Shown: positions 1-6,535 of the stretch, one piece after another
Numbering within the stretch: the first letter of the stretch is position 1
Layout: each line of letters starts with the position of its first letter
Assembly: GCA_029558435.1 (NCBI GenBank)
Contig: JAKQEZ010000670.1
Span: 1 to 6,760, forward strand
DNA length: 6,760 nucleotides
Direction of reading: 5' to 3'
Origin: Bacteroidota bacterium
Lineage (GTDB): Bacteria > Bacteroidota > Bacteroidia > Flavobacteriales > Crocinitomicaceae
Notes under the pieces: generated by a model
Told to the model about the DNA's origin: nothing
The model's input: the letters and a program-made list of their open reading frames with translations, nothing else
Database searches by the model: none
Position numbers and translations under genes: made by a program

Positions 1-116
1 AAAGCGATAATTACTATGATTATTTTAACGATGAAGGTAGATTAACGCACCGAGACGGAAATCAAATTTGGGAAACAAGGTTTAATAGTTGGATGAACAA
101 AAAAGTATTTGGATGA
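1..116 (+). CDS. 3' end of an unidentified gene upstream of the helicase-nuclease
   Basis: An open frame runs in from the left edge, with whole codons from position 3, and stops at TGA 114-116. Its last 37 residues are acidic and aromatic-rich at first (SDNYYDYFNDEGRL), then THRDG, then a W...F..W pattern ending in MNKKVFG. The stop overlaps the ATG of the next gene as ATGA (113-116), the usual sign of translational coupling, so the two products probably act together. I cannot name the family from so short a tail. If the next gene is a ZorD homologue, gene order in type I Zorya (zorA-zorB-zorC-zorD) predicts that this is the ZorC C-terminus. That is inference from position only. Confidence 0.7.
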   Translation, partial: SDNYYDYFNDEGRLTHRDGNQIWETRFNSWMNKKVFG

Positions 117-3100
117 TTTTAAAATATACACACGAAAACAAAAATTTTTCATTCTATTTCCTAGATAATTCAGGGAACAAAATATCTGTTTCAGATTGGG
201 GAAAATTGCAATCAGAATTTTTATCACAACTTGCAATTCTAAGCGAATTACACGACAACGGATTAGCCGACTATACAGTAACCTCTTGCGAAGTTGAAAG
301 CATTGATATTCTAAAGCTAAACGATATTGATAAACTCATATTGGAACTACCAAACAGCTATCCTTATGAAATTTTAGTTGAATCAGACGGAACTTTAACA
401 CATAATTCATTTAAGTTCAAATACGGATTTTATGATTTTGCGCCCAATGGAACAAGACTTAAAGTAAGTCGAAACGGTGCAATAATTAAAATTGAAGAAA
501 CTGAATACTTACTTTCAGAAAATCAGTATTTGCTTTGTGAAGCAATTGAAGAATTTAACAATTTACCCGAAGTCGAAAAAGGAAATGTAACCAATCTAAA
601 AAAACTATCTGAACTAAAAACGCTATCCAAAGAAAGCGGATTGACTTTAGAGCAATTTTTAAATAATCAAGAATTATATATTCCTGAAAAAATTAAATTA
701 GATGTTGATTTTAATAACGGTCTTTTTGAGATAATTCCAACAGTAGAAATTGACAACCCAATCGGCTTTACCAACACTTTTGACAAGTTGCCAATGATTC
801 GTGATGTTTATCCTGTATCATCAAATAATGGAGAAACAACTAGAGTGGTTATTTCTGAAAGTCAGAAAGCTGAACTTCAAAAAATAAAAAAGAATAGGAG
901 AATTTCAGACAAGGAAATAATTCAGGAAGTCATTGAACACCCCGAATTATTTTTTGATGATGATGTAATTGATTTTACTGTTTTTTACAGCGACAGAGTA
1001 AAAGAAATTGGAGTTTATAGTCCGAAGTTCTACCCTTTTGCAAGCCCATATAAATCACAATGGATTCCGGGAATTGTAATAAAAGATAAAGTTCACGGAG
1101 TAAAGAAAATAATTTTCAAAACGCCTGAAAAACTCAATGACTTTATTGAGCAAAAGGAAAAAGCTATAAAAGAAAAGAAGCAAACTGTTGAATGGGAAAA
1201 CGCTGAAATTGCTATTGAAGATGCTGAAAAATTTATTAAGACCGCAAAAAAGCAATTTGAAAACCCAAACAAACCCATAAAACAAGAGAAGAAAACAGAC
1301 CACGAAGTTCTGATTATCAAAGAAAATGCAGAACTAACCGAGTTTTCTAACGGAAATGAATTGCCTGAAAACTTGAAACATAGCTTCTATGAAATATCCA
1401 ATTTGAATAGCGATATTAGTTTAAAAGAACATCAAAAAGAAGGAATTTCTTGGTTGCAATCTTTATTCAAAGAAAACTTTGCAGGCGGATTGCTTGCTGA
1501 TGATATGGGATTAGGGAAAACGTTACAACTTTTGTATTTCATAGAATGGCACAGTCAAACTTGCGATGATAACAAACCTTATTTGATTGTTGCACCTGTT
1601 AGTTTGCTCGAAAATTGGGAAAATGAATATGAGAAATTTTTCAGTCCACAGAATTTACCATTGTGTAAGTTGTATGGAGGTGTATCATTAACAAAAGAAC
1701 ACAATCCAACTCAAAATCAACAAGACGCTAAACAGCTACAATTCAAACAAATTATATTAACCAATTACGAAACATTAAGGTCTTATCAAATTAGTTTGGG
1801 ATTGGTTGATTTTGCAGTTATCGCATTGGATGAAGCACAAAAAATAAAAACACCAGGAACACTAATAACCAATGCAAGTAAAGCTCTCAAAGCCGATTTT
1901 AAAATTGCAATGACAGGCACACCAGTAGAAAATACACTCGTTGATATTTGGTGTTTAATGGATTTTGCAGTTCCCGGACTTTTGGGCAATGCCAAAGATT
2001 TTGCAAAAGAATATCAAAAGCCATTGAGCGATGAAAATACAGACATTAAAGCAATAACAGAACAACTTCGCAACAACATTGGTGTATTTATCAAAAGAAG
2101 ATTAAAAAGCGATGTTGCAAAAGATTTACCTAAAAAACACGATAATCATAATTCAAGAATCAAAAAAGTAATGCCGTCTGTTCAATTAGACCGATACAAA
2201 CAGGAAATTGAAATGGCAAATGATTCAGAATTGGAAGGGGTTGAAAGAAGAAATCAAAAACTAAAATCACTTTGGGCAGTTAGGGATATTTCAGACCATC
2301 CGTATTTATTGGAAAGTCAAATTTTGAAATTTTCCAGCGATGAACTTATTAATAGCTCATCCAAACTACAAACTACCGTTGGAATTTTAGCAGACATAAA
2401 ATCCAAAAATGAAAAAGTAATTGTATTTGCAGACAGACGAGAAACGCAAAAGATGTTGCAAAAAGTTGTTTATGATACTTTTGGAATTTTCACAAGTATT
2501 ATAAATGGGGATACACCTACAACAAAACAACTTGAAGGAAAATCCAAACTAAGCCGACAACAAACCATTGATCGTTTTCAAGAAGAAGAAGGATTCAATG
2601 TAATCATAATGTCGCCCATTGCGGCAGGTGTTGGTTTGAATGTAACAAAAGCCAATCATATCATTCATTACACACGGCATTGGAATCCTGCAAAAGAAGA
2701 ACAAGCAACGGACAGAGCTTATCGTATAGGACAACAAAAAGATGTTTTTGTTTATTATCCAATGGCAATATTTCCAGACGATATGAAAGATGAGAAAGGC
2801 AATAGAATGAAATCTTTTGATGAAATTCTTGACACCTTATTGTATAACAAAAAATCTTTGGCAAGTAATACTTTGTTTCCGACTGAACAGGCTGAAATCA
2901 CACCTGATGAGCTATTTGGAAATATTTTTGGAACAAAAACCGAAAGTAAACCAAAGGTTCAGGCAATTACTGACTTAGACCGTTTGAATCCAAACTTGTT
3001 TGAAGCAACGATTGGAGCATTATATAACAAACAAGGTTTTGAAGTATATCTAACACCGTATTCCAATGACAAAGGAGTTGATGTTGTAGTTTTAAAGAAC

Positions 3101-3385
3101 GGAGAAAATTATCTTATACAAGCTAAACAGACAAAATCCTTAGTTGGCAATGAAGCGATACAAGAAATTTGTACAGCAAAAAAATATTACGAGGACAGAT
3201 TTAAAGAACAGTTCAAACTGCTAACAATAACCAATAATGATTACAGTTCATCAGCAACAATTTTAGCAAAGGCTAATGACATAACATTACTAAACCGTGG
3301 ACATCTTGAAAATTTAATAGCTAATAACGACATAACAATACAAGACATTAACAAAATCGAATCGCAACGAATGACAAGAATTTAG
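113..3385 (+). CDS. SNF2-family helicase fused to a C-terminal Mrr-like nuclease (ZorD-like)
   Basis: The protein has 1090 residues from ATG 113. A TTG at 89 in the same frame is the only other start, but ATG 113 gives an ATGA overlap with the upstream gene and is preferred. Residues 1 to about 430 match nothing I recognise, with a charged Lys/Glu-rich stretch at about 340-410. The SNF2 motor follows: Walker A DMGLGKT (464-470), Walker B DEAQ (573-576), motif III TGTPVENTLVDIW (601-613), then lobe 2 with GVGLN (839-843) and motif VI DRAYRIGQ (867-874). The last 130 residues resemble an Mrr-type restriction endonuclease: E964, D990 in GVDVVV, and Q1003-A-K1005, which form the D-(12)-QxK active site. 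An ATP-driven DNA translocase with a nuclease tail fits ZorD of type I Zorya defence; a solitary SNF2-Mrr restriction factor or another defence operon is possible. All key ATPase and nuclease residues are present, so it should be active. Confidence 0.9.
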   Translation: MILKYTHENKNFSFYFLDNSGNKISVSDWGKLQSEFLSQLAILSELHDNGLADYTVTSCEVESIDILKLNDIDKLILELPNSYPYEILVESDGTLTHNSFKFKYGFYDFAPNGTRLKVSRNGAIIKIEETEYLLSENQYLLCEAIEEFNNLPEVEKGNVTNLKKLSELKTLSKESGLTLEQFLNNQELYIPEKIKLDVDFNNGLFEIIPTVEIDNPIGFTNTFDKLPMIRDVYPVSSNNGETTRVVISESQKAELQKIKKNRRISDKEIIQEVIEHPELFFDDDVIDFTVFYSDRVKEIGVYSPKFYPFASPYKSQWIPGIVIKDKVHGVKKIIFKTPEKLNDFIEQKEKAIKEKKQTVEWENAEIAIEDAEKFIKTAKKQFENPNKPIKQEKKTDHEVLIIKENAELTEFSNGNELPENLKHSFYEISNLNSDISLKEHQKEGISWLQSLFKENFAGGLLADDMGLGKTLQLLYFIEWHSQTCDDNKPYLIVAPVSLLENWENEYEKFFSPQNLPLCKLYGGVSLTKEHNPTQNQQDAKQLQFKQIILTNYETLRSYQISLGLVDFAVIALDEAQKIKTPGTLITNASKALKADFKIAMTGTPVENTLVDIWCLMDFAVPGLLGNAKDFAKEYQKPLSDENTDIKAITEQLRNNIGVFIKRRLKSDVAKDLPKKHDNHNSRIKKVMPSVQLDRYKQEIEMANDSELEGVERRNQKLKSLWAVRDISDHPYLLESQILKFSSDELINSSSKLQTTVGILADIKSKNEKVIVFADRRETQKMLQKVVYDTFGIFTSIINGDTPTTKQLEGKSKLSRQQTIDRFQEEEGFNVIIMSPIAAGVGLNVTKANHIIHYTRHWNPAKEEQATDRAYRIGQQKDVFVYYPMAIFPDDMKDEKGNRMKSFDEILDTLLYNKKSLASNTLFPTEQAEITPDELFGNIFGTKTESKPKVQAITDLDRLNPNLFEATIGALYNKQGFEVYLTPYSNDKGVDVVVLKNGENYLIQAKQTKSLVGNEAIQEICTAKKYYEDRFKEQFKLLTITNNDYSSSATILAKANDITLLNRGHLENLIANNDITIQDINKIESQRMTRI

Positions 3386-3467
3386 CCAACGCTTTTGGTA
3401 GCACATTTGCATTTTTGCCAACAGCACAAAGCCAATTAAAAATGCAAAAGAGCTACCAAGCCAACGC
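3384..3467 (+). repeat. Long hairpin after the helicase gene, flanked by AGCCAACGC direct repeats
   Basis: Starting at the stop codon, TTGGTAGC (3395-3402) pairs with GCTACCAA (3452-3459), and TTTGCATTTTT (3406-3416) pairs with AAAAATGCAAA (3438-3448). A three-base interior loop (ACA against AGA) separates the two stems, and the loop is 21 nt. The hairpin is bracketed by identical 9-mers AGCCAACGC at 3384-3392 and 3459-3467. The core GCACATTT...AAAAGAGC recurs at 6460-6512 in cassette C. No T-run follows, so a simple intrinsic terminator is unlikely. It may protect mRNA 3' ends or be a small palindromic repeat family; its function is unknown. Confidence 0.75.
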
Positions 3468-3520
3468 ACCACGACAGACCAAAATGAACAGAAAAACAAC
3501 ATACAGACAAGAAGGGCGAA

Positions 3521-3656
3521 CAGCTAACACGGTATTGCCAAAAGCGGGGGTGACGAACTTCTATGAAACTTTTGTGCTAGATTCAACTTTAGTATTTCAA
3601 ATGAACAGTAGTGCTGAAACGCCCCGCCTTCGGCAATACCCAAACCGTTGGGCGTA
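3521..3656 (+). repeat. attC-like integron recombination site 1 (end of cassette A)
   Basis: The left outer box is CAGCTAAC (3521-3528), followed by the 2-nt spacer AC. The stem is GGTATTGCC (3531-3539) with GGCAATACC (3632-3640), continued after a partly paired AAAA/CTTC by GCGGGG (3544-3549) with CCCCGC (3622-3627). The loop is about 72 nt. After the stem comes the 6-nt spacer CAAACC (3641-3646), then the right box GTTGGGC (3647-3653), a match to the integron R' consensus GTTRRRY; the predicted cut lies between G3647 and T3648. The right box is not complementary to its own left box but is to that of the next element, as in inserted cassettes. The loop start (3549-3576) is 25/28 identical to that of site 2. 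Confidence 0.8.
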
Positions 3657-3712
3657 ATGCTGCGAAAGCGGTTCACATAGAAAATTACGGTTCGACAAAT
3701 GAACTTTTTGAC

Positions 3713-3720
3713 TAAATTTG
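3713..3720 (+). promoter_or_regulatory. Candidate Bacteroidota promoter of the restriction-modification operon
   Basis: TAAATTTG fits the Bacteroidota -7 consensus TAnnTTTG. It sits 19 nt before the methyltransferase ATG, leaving a very short leader. Upstream, TTCG at 3691-3694 is a poor version of the TTTG -33 element, with an 18-nt spacer. No clear ribosome binding site lies before ATG 3740, which is common in this phylum. A promoter inside the cassette would allow expression wherever the cassette lands. Confidence 0.4.
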
Positions 3721-3739
3721 GACACTGACTTTTTGTAAT

Positions 3740-4729
3740 ATGGCGACAGCGACAAAATATAAAATTAAGGACGACAACACTTCGACAGTTGAAGACCTTT
3801 TTAACCCTTACAATGTTGGTGCAAGACCATTTTTAAAATGGGCTGGCGGCAAGGGACAATTGCTCGACAAGTTCCAAGAACTTTATCCAAAGCAACTCAA
3901 ACAGAAAAAGATAAAAACATTTTACGAGCCATTTTTAGGCAGCGGAGCAGTATTTTTTGACATCGCACAAAATTATGACATTGAAAGTGCATACCTCTAC
4001 GACATTAACGATGAACTGATTTTGACTTACAAAGTCATTCAAAAGGATGTTACGAAATTGCTCGACTTTCTCTTTCGCTATCAAAAAAACTACATCAAAC
4101 TTGACAAGAAGCAGCGACAAGATTTTTTTTACGATCAACGGACGAATTACAACTTGCAACGCTTCAACATTGACTATGACAAGTATTCAGAACAATGGTT
4201 CCCAAGAGCAGCACAACTTATTTTTTTAAACCGGACTTGCTTCAACGGACTTTATCGAGTTAATTCAAAAGGAGAATTTAATTCTCCGGCAGGCGACTAT
4301 GACAACCCGACAATTTGTGATGAACAAAATTTATTAGCTGTTCATCAAGTTTTGCAAATTGCCGAAATCAAAAAAGCAGACTTCAAAGAAATTGTAACTG
4401 ACCTAAAAACAAAATCTTTTGTTTACTTTGATCCGCCTTACAGACCAATCAGCAAAACAGCAAGTTTTAAAGCATACAGCAAACAAGACTTTGCAGACAA
4501 TGAACAAATTCAACTTGCTGAACTTTTCAGACAGCTTGACAAAAAAGGAACGCAAGTAATGTTGAGCAACTCAGACCCCAAAAACAACGACCCATTAGAC
4601 AATTTTTTTGACGAGATATACAGCGACTACAACATTACAAGAGTTCCTGCAAGACGAATGATAAATTCTGACCCAACAAAACGCGGAGCAATAAATGAGA
4701 TCGTTGTTACAAACTATTCAATCGCATAA
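3740..4729 (+). CDS. DNA adenine-N6 methyltransferase, Dam/DpnII-like (type II modification enzyme)
   Basis: This 329-residue enzyme should transfer a methyl group from S-adenosylmethionine to adenine N6 in a short DNA site, protecting the host from the nuclease encoded next to it. Motifs come in alpha-class (D12) order: motif X PFLKWAGGKGQLL (30-42), motif I FYEPFLGSG (61-69), the family block NRTCFNGLYR followed by a GEFNSPAG stretch, and the catalytic DPPY (231-234). Dam is near 280 residues; the extra length is an unaligned N-terminal tail of about 26 residues and some central insertion. The start at 3740 is the first ATG after the candidate promoter. The stop TAA (4727-4729) abuts the ATG of the nuclease gene, and placing the methylase first lets protection appear before cutting. 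GATC is the commonest target of close relatives, but specificity cannot be read from the sequence. Confidence 0.93.
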   Translation: MATATKYKIKDDNTSTVEDLFNPYNVGARPFLKWAGGKGQLLDKFQELYPKQLKQKKIKTFYEPFLGSGAVFFDIAQNYDIESAYLYDINDELILTYKVIQKDVTKLLDFLFRYQKNYIKLDKKQRQDFFYDQRTNYNLQRFNIDYDKYSEQWFPRAAQLIFLNRTCFNGLYRVNSKGEFNSPAGDYDNPTICDEQNLLAVHQVLQIAEIKKADFKEIVTDLKTKSFVYFDPPYRPISKTASFKAYSKQDFADNEQIQLAELFRQLDKKGTQVMLSNSDPKNNDPLDNFFDEIYSDYNITRVPARRMINSDPTKRGAINEIVVTNYSIA

Positions 4730-5221
4730 ATGGAAAAAGGAACTAAAAGTAACGTAACTGGTAATCAACTTGAAGTAGCTGTAAAAACGGTTTTGACAGG
4801 CAAAGGATTTGAGCTTATAAATTACAGAGTTTGGGAAAAGAGCAAAGCAAAATATGGAGAAGAGTTACTTCTCGAAAATGTTCCTTTCACAACAGTTTAT
4901 GAACACAAAGGCAACACAGAATTTCTGCTAATTTCAAAGAAATACGATTTACGCATTCGTATTGAGTGTAAGTGGCAACAAGTAGCAGGTTCGGTTGACG
5001 AGAAATTACCTTACTTGTATCTTAACACCATTGAAGCAATGCCAGAAAATTCAATAATGATTTTGATTGACGGTGCAGGATGGAAAGCAGGAGCAATTAA
5101 ATGGTTGAAAGACGCTGTAAAGCAAAAGAAATACACGACTGAAGAAACCAAAAACAAAGAAATCTTGGTATTCAGTTTGACGGAGTTTTTTACTTGGGCA
5201 AACAAGACATTCAACAAGTGA
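4730..5221 (+). CDS. Small PD-(D/E)XK nuclease, probable type II restriction endonuclease
   Basis: The 163-residue protein starts with ATG directly after the methyltransferase stop (TAAATG), so the two are co-transcribed and probably coupled. The active site is readable: E15 in a first helix (NQLEVAVKTVL), D73 in a strand, and E79-C-K81 in IRIECKW, giving D-(5)-ExK, followed by a conserved-looking block QQVAGSVDEKLPYLYLN. A hydrophobic strand IMILIDGAGW (106-115) and an amphipathic C-terminal helix complete a minimal single-domain PD-(D/E)XK fold. No signal peptide or membrane segment is seen, so it acts in the cytoplasm. I do not recognise a characterised enzyme; at 163 residues it is far smaller than DpnII- or MboI-type nucleases, so it is not simply their homologue. 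The restriction role rests on the active site and its partner. Confidence 0.8.
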   Translation: MEKGTKSNVTGNQLEVAVKTVLTGKGFELINYRVWEKSKAKYGEELLLENVPFTTVYEHKGNTEFLLISKKYDLRIRIECKWQQVAGSVDEKLPYLYLNTIEAMPENSIMILIDGAGWKAGAIKWLKDAVKQKKYTTEETKNKEILVFSLTEFFTWANKTFNK

Positions 5222-5237
5222 CGAGAAAAGTAGCACA

Positions 5238-5376
5238 TACGCCCAACATCGGCTTGCCGCAATGGCGGGTGACGTGCTTCTATGATACTTTTGTGGTTAA
5301 TCGAATTGCAGCGCTTCTATTGAACTTTAGTGCTAAAAATCCGCCACTGCGGCAAGCCGAAAACCGTTAGTGGCAA
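5238..5376 (+). repeat. attC-like integron recombination site 2 (end of cassette B)
   Basis: The left box TACGCCCAAC (5238-5247) is followed by the 2-nt spacer AT. The stem is CGGCTTGCCGC (5250-5260) with GCGGCAAGCCG (5349-5359), continuing inward to a 19-position helix (5250-5268 with 5341-5359) with one A/C mismatch. The 6-nt spacer AAAACC (5360-5365) precedes the right box GTTAGTGGCAA (5366-5376), cut predicted after G5366. The right box departs from GTTRRRY at its sixth base (T). Spacer lengths match sites 1 and 3. The left box pairs with the right box of site 1, not with its own. It begins only 16 nt after the nuclease stop codon. Confidence 0.82.
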
Positions 5377-5565
5377 TGGCAGTGAGACACCCAACCGACA
5401 GGCAGACACCCGACCAAACGACACGACCACGACAGAGAAAAAATAAAAAAGCCCACCGCACAGGAAAAGATTTTAAGTCGTGAAGCGAAGAACGGCTATA
5501 AACTAAATTTATATACCATATAATCAAGCACTTAAAAATAAAATTAAAAAATATTTCAAAATTTA
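5377..5565. other. Leader of cassette C without a gene
   Basis: No coding region is supported between site 2 and the regulator promoter. The first part is C/A-rich with a tandem-like 12-mer AGACACCCRACC at 5385-5396 and 5404-5415. Positions 5403-5435 resemble 6586-6621 at the other end of the cassette. An A-tract (5436-5450) follows, then about 90 bp of AT-rich sequence up to the promoter that could act as an UP-type or bent region. Confidence 0.5.
5403..5435 (+). repeat. C/A-rich repeat, copy 1
   Basis: The sequence begins CAGACACCCGACCAAACGAC and ends ACGACAG. A second copy at 6586-6621 begins CAGACACACAACCAAACACG and also ends ACGACAG, with a few substitutions and small indels. The strand is rich in C and A and poor in T. 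A weaker echo (CACGACAGACC) occurs at 3468-3480 before site 1. These repeats sit close to the attC-like sites and may be part of their extended flanks; function unknown. Confidence 0.5.
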
Positions 5566-5599
5566 TTTGACCCTAACGTTACGTCATAGCTTACCTTTG
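5566..5599 (+). promoter_or_regulatory. Promoter of the MerR gene with a MerR-type dyad in the spacer
   Basis: TTTG at 5566-5569 (-33) and TACCTTTG at 5592-5599 (-7, TAnnTTTG) are separated by 22 nt, slightly longer than the usual 19-21. The dyad ACGT-T-ACGT (5576-5584) is centred on 5580, midway between the two elements. This is where MerR proteins bind to untwist an over-long spacer and activate. Autoregulation by the gene that starts at 5625 is the natural reading. The short leader contains AAGGA (5611-5615) as a possible ribosome binding site. Confidence 0.6.
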
Positions 5600-5624
5600 C
5601 ATTGTCGATAAAGGATAAGAAGAA

Positions 5625-6404
5625 ATGAAAACTTTTACAGTTAAGAAATTGGCGGAAATATCAGGTGTGAGCGTACGCACACTGCATTATTACGACCAAA
5701 TCGGGTTGCTTCGTCCGACAATAAGAACAGAGAAAAAGTACAGACTTTACGGAAACGATGAATTGTTGCGTTTACAACAAATCCTATTTTTTCGGGAAAT
5801 GGACTTTTCTCTCAAAGACATTATTGACATTTTGGACGAACCCGAATACGATTTAGTTGAAGCTCTAATGCAACATAAATCGGCATTACTTAATCGTAGA
5901 AAAAGAATTTCTACATTACTAAAAACAATCGACACTACTATTAAGAATTTAAAAAAAGGAAAAGTTATGAAAAATCCAAAAGAATTGTACAAAGGTTTTC
6001 CCGAAGAAATCGGAACGACCTACAAAAAAGAAGCTGTCGAAAAATACGGAAAAGAAACCGTTGAGCAATCAGAAAAAGAGTTGATGAAACTTGGCAAATC
6101 GGGTTTTGAAGCATTGCTTCAGGAAACAGGGACTATCTTTAACGAGCTTTTTGAGCTAAGAAAAGAGAACCCCGTAGATGAAAAAATTCAACGACACATC
6201 GCCCGACATTATGAAGTAACTCGCAAACTATGGGGAACTTCAAATTCGGTAGACAAACAAGCTATTGCTTATATCGGACTTGGAGATTTATATGTTAGCG
6301 ATGACCGTTATTTAGCAAATGCTACAAACGGAAATCCGCAACCCGAATTTGCTCGGTTTCTGCAAAAAGCAATGAGGTATTTTGCAGAAAGCAAACTTGG
6401 ATAA
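5625..6404 (+). CDS. MerR-family transcriptional activator with TipAS ligand-binding domain
   Basis: The 259-residue protein has an N-terminal MerR winged helix-turn-helix (about 3-70: FTVKKLAEISGVSVRTLHYY, then GLLRP and RLYGNDEL), a dimerising coiled coil (about 78-112, basic, ending KNLKKGK) and a C-terminal TipAS-type domain (about 120-259). In the family (TipAL, Mta, SkgA) this last domain captures antibiotics or other hydrophobic compounds and turns on stress or efflux genes. There is no cysteine in the whole protein, which excludes the metal- and redox-sensing MerR types. Length and domain proportions match Streptomyces TipAL. The promoter dyad at 5576-5584 suggests self-activation. 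No efflux pump or other obvious target lies within the cassette, so its regulon may be elsewhere or only itself. An internal start at 5967 may yield the C-terminal domain alone. Confidence 0.92.
   Translation: MKTFTVKKLAEISGVSVRTLHYYDQIGLLRPTIRTEKKYRLYGNDELLRLQQILFFREMDFSLKDIIDILDEPEYDLVEALMQHKSALLNRRKRISTLLKTIDTTIKNLKKGKVMKNPKELYKGFPEEIGTTYKKEAVEKYGKETVEQSEKELMKLGKSGFEALLQETGTIFNELFELRKENPVDEKIQRHIARHYEVTRKLWGTSNSVDKQAIAYIGLGDLYVSDDRYLANATNGNPQPEFARFLQKAMRYFAESKLG
5955..5969 (+). promoter_or_regulatory. Possible internal ribosome binding site and start for a TipAS-only product
   Basis: AAAGGA (5955-5960) lies 6 nt before an in-frame ATG (5967-5969, codon 115), exactly at the junction between coiled coil and ligand-binding domain. 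Its spacing is better than that of the main start at 5625. Initiation here would give a 145-residue free sensor domain beginning MKNPKELYKGF. The Streptomyces tipA gene makes such a short form, TipAS, from an internal start. Poly-A in lysine codons could produce this motif by chance. Confidence 0.4.
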
Positions 6405-6453
6405 GATAATAAGAACAGAAATAACAAGGAAAGAATTAAAATCCGATACACAA

Positions 6454-6518
6454 GGGTAAGCACATTTACAAACCACACGGGCGAAACATAACCCTAAGTC
6501 TGACAAAAGAGCTTACCC
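6454..6518 (+). repeat. Second copy of the GCACATTT/AAAAGAGC hairpin
   Basis: GGGTAAGC (6454-6461) pairs with GCTTACCC (6511-6518). Directly inside, ACATTT (6462-6467) faces AAAAGA (6505-6510), the same inner sequence and mismatch pattern as in the hairpin at 3395-3459, although the outer stem differs in sequence and has co-varied. The loop is longer here. Placement is also the same: between a stop codon and an attC-like site. Confidence 0.6.
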
Positions 6519-6535
6519 CTGTAAGCTTTCCCTTT
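6508..6535 (+). terminator. Candidate intrinsic terminator after the MerR gene
   Basis: GCTTAC (6511-6516) and GTAAGC (6521-6526) enclose a CCCT loop. The stem extends by A-T, G-T and A-T pairs to 6508 and 6529, and is followed by a C-interrupted T-run (TTTCCCTTTTT, 6527-6537). The stem is only moderately G/C-rich, so strength is uncertain. Its left arm is shared with the hairpin at 6454-6518, so the two structures exclude each other. Confidence 0.5.

Larger units (their letters stand above)
3648..5366 (+). mobile_element. Gene cassette B: type II restriction-modification system
   Basis: The unit runs from the predicted cut in site 1 to that in site 2, 1719 bp. It holds a 92-bp leader, the methyltransferase gene, the nuclease gene and its 3' attC-like site, all in the cassette-standard orientation with the site downstream of the genes. 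If circularised, its own boxes would be GTTGGGCGTA (from 3647-3656) and TACGCCCAAC (5238-5247), a perfect 10-bp complement, giving a regular attC. Two genes plus a promoter in one cassette is more than the usual single promoterless gene, but restriction systems are a known class of cassette cargo. Confidence 0.7.

Noticed and set aside
89..112. TTG at 89 as start of the helicase-nuclease, adding eight residues
   Set aside because: ATG at 113 forms an ATGA overlap with the preceding gene, and TTG starts are rarer; the extra residues carry no recognisable motif.
3384..3467. AGCCAACGC direct repeats as a target-site duplication of a tiny transposable element
   Set aside because: The first copy contains two bases of the helicase stop codon and there are no extended terminal repeats or transposase; one example cannot establish a duplication.
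3415..3657. Open frame of 80 codons on the + strand after the helicase gene
   Set aside because: It runs through the hairpin and attC-like site 1, has no ribosome binding site or known domain, and its composition follows the repeats.
3521..5376. The long inverted repeats as ordinary rho-independent terminators or a CRISPR array
   Set aside because: Loops of about 70 nt, no T-run and fixed 2/6-nt spacers do not fit terminators; three units 1.3-1.7 kb apart with genes between exclude a CRISPR array.
5333..5527. Open frame of 64 codons on the - strand before the regulator gene
   Set aside because: It spans half of site 2 and the C/A repeats, with no domain; structured non-coding DNA explains it better.
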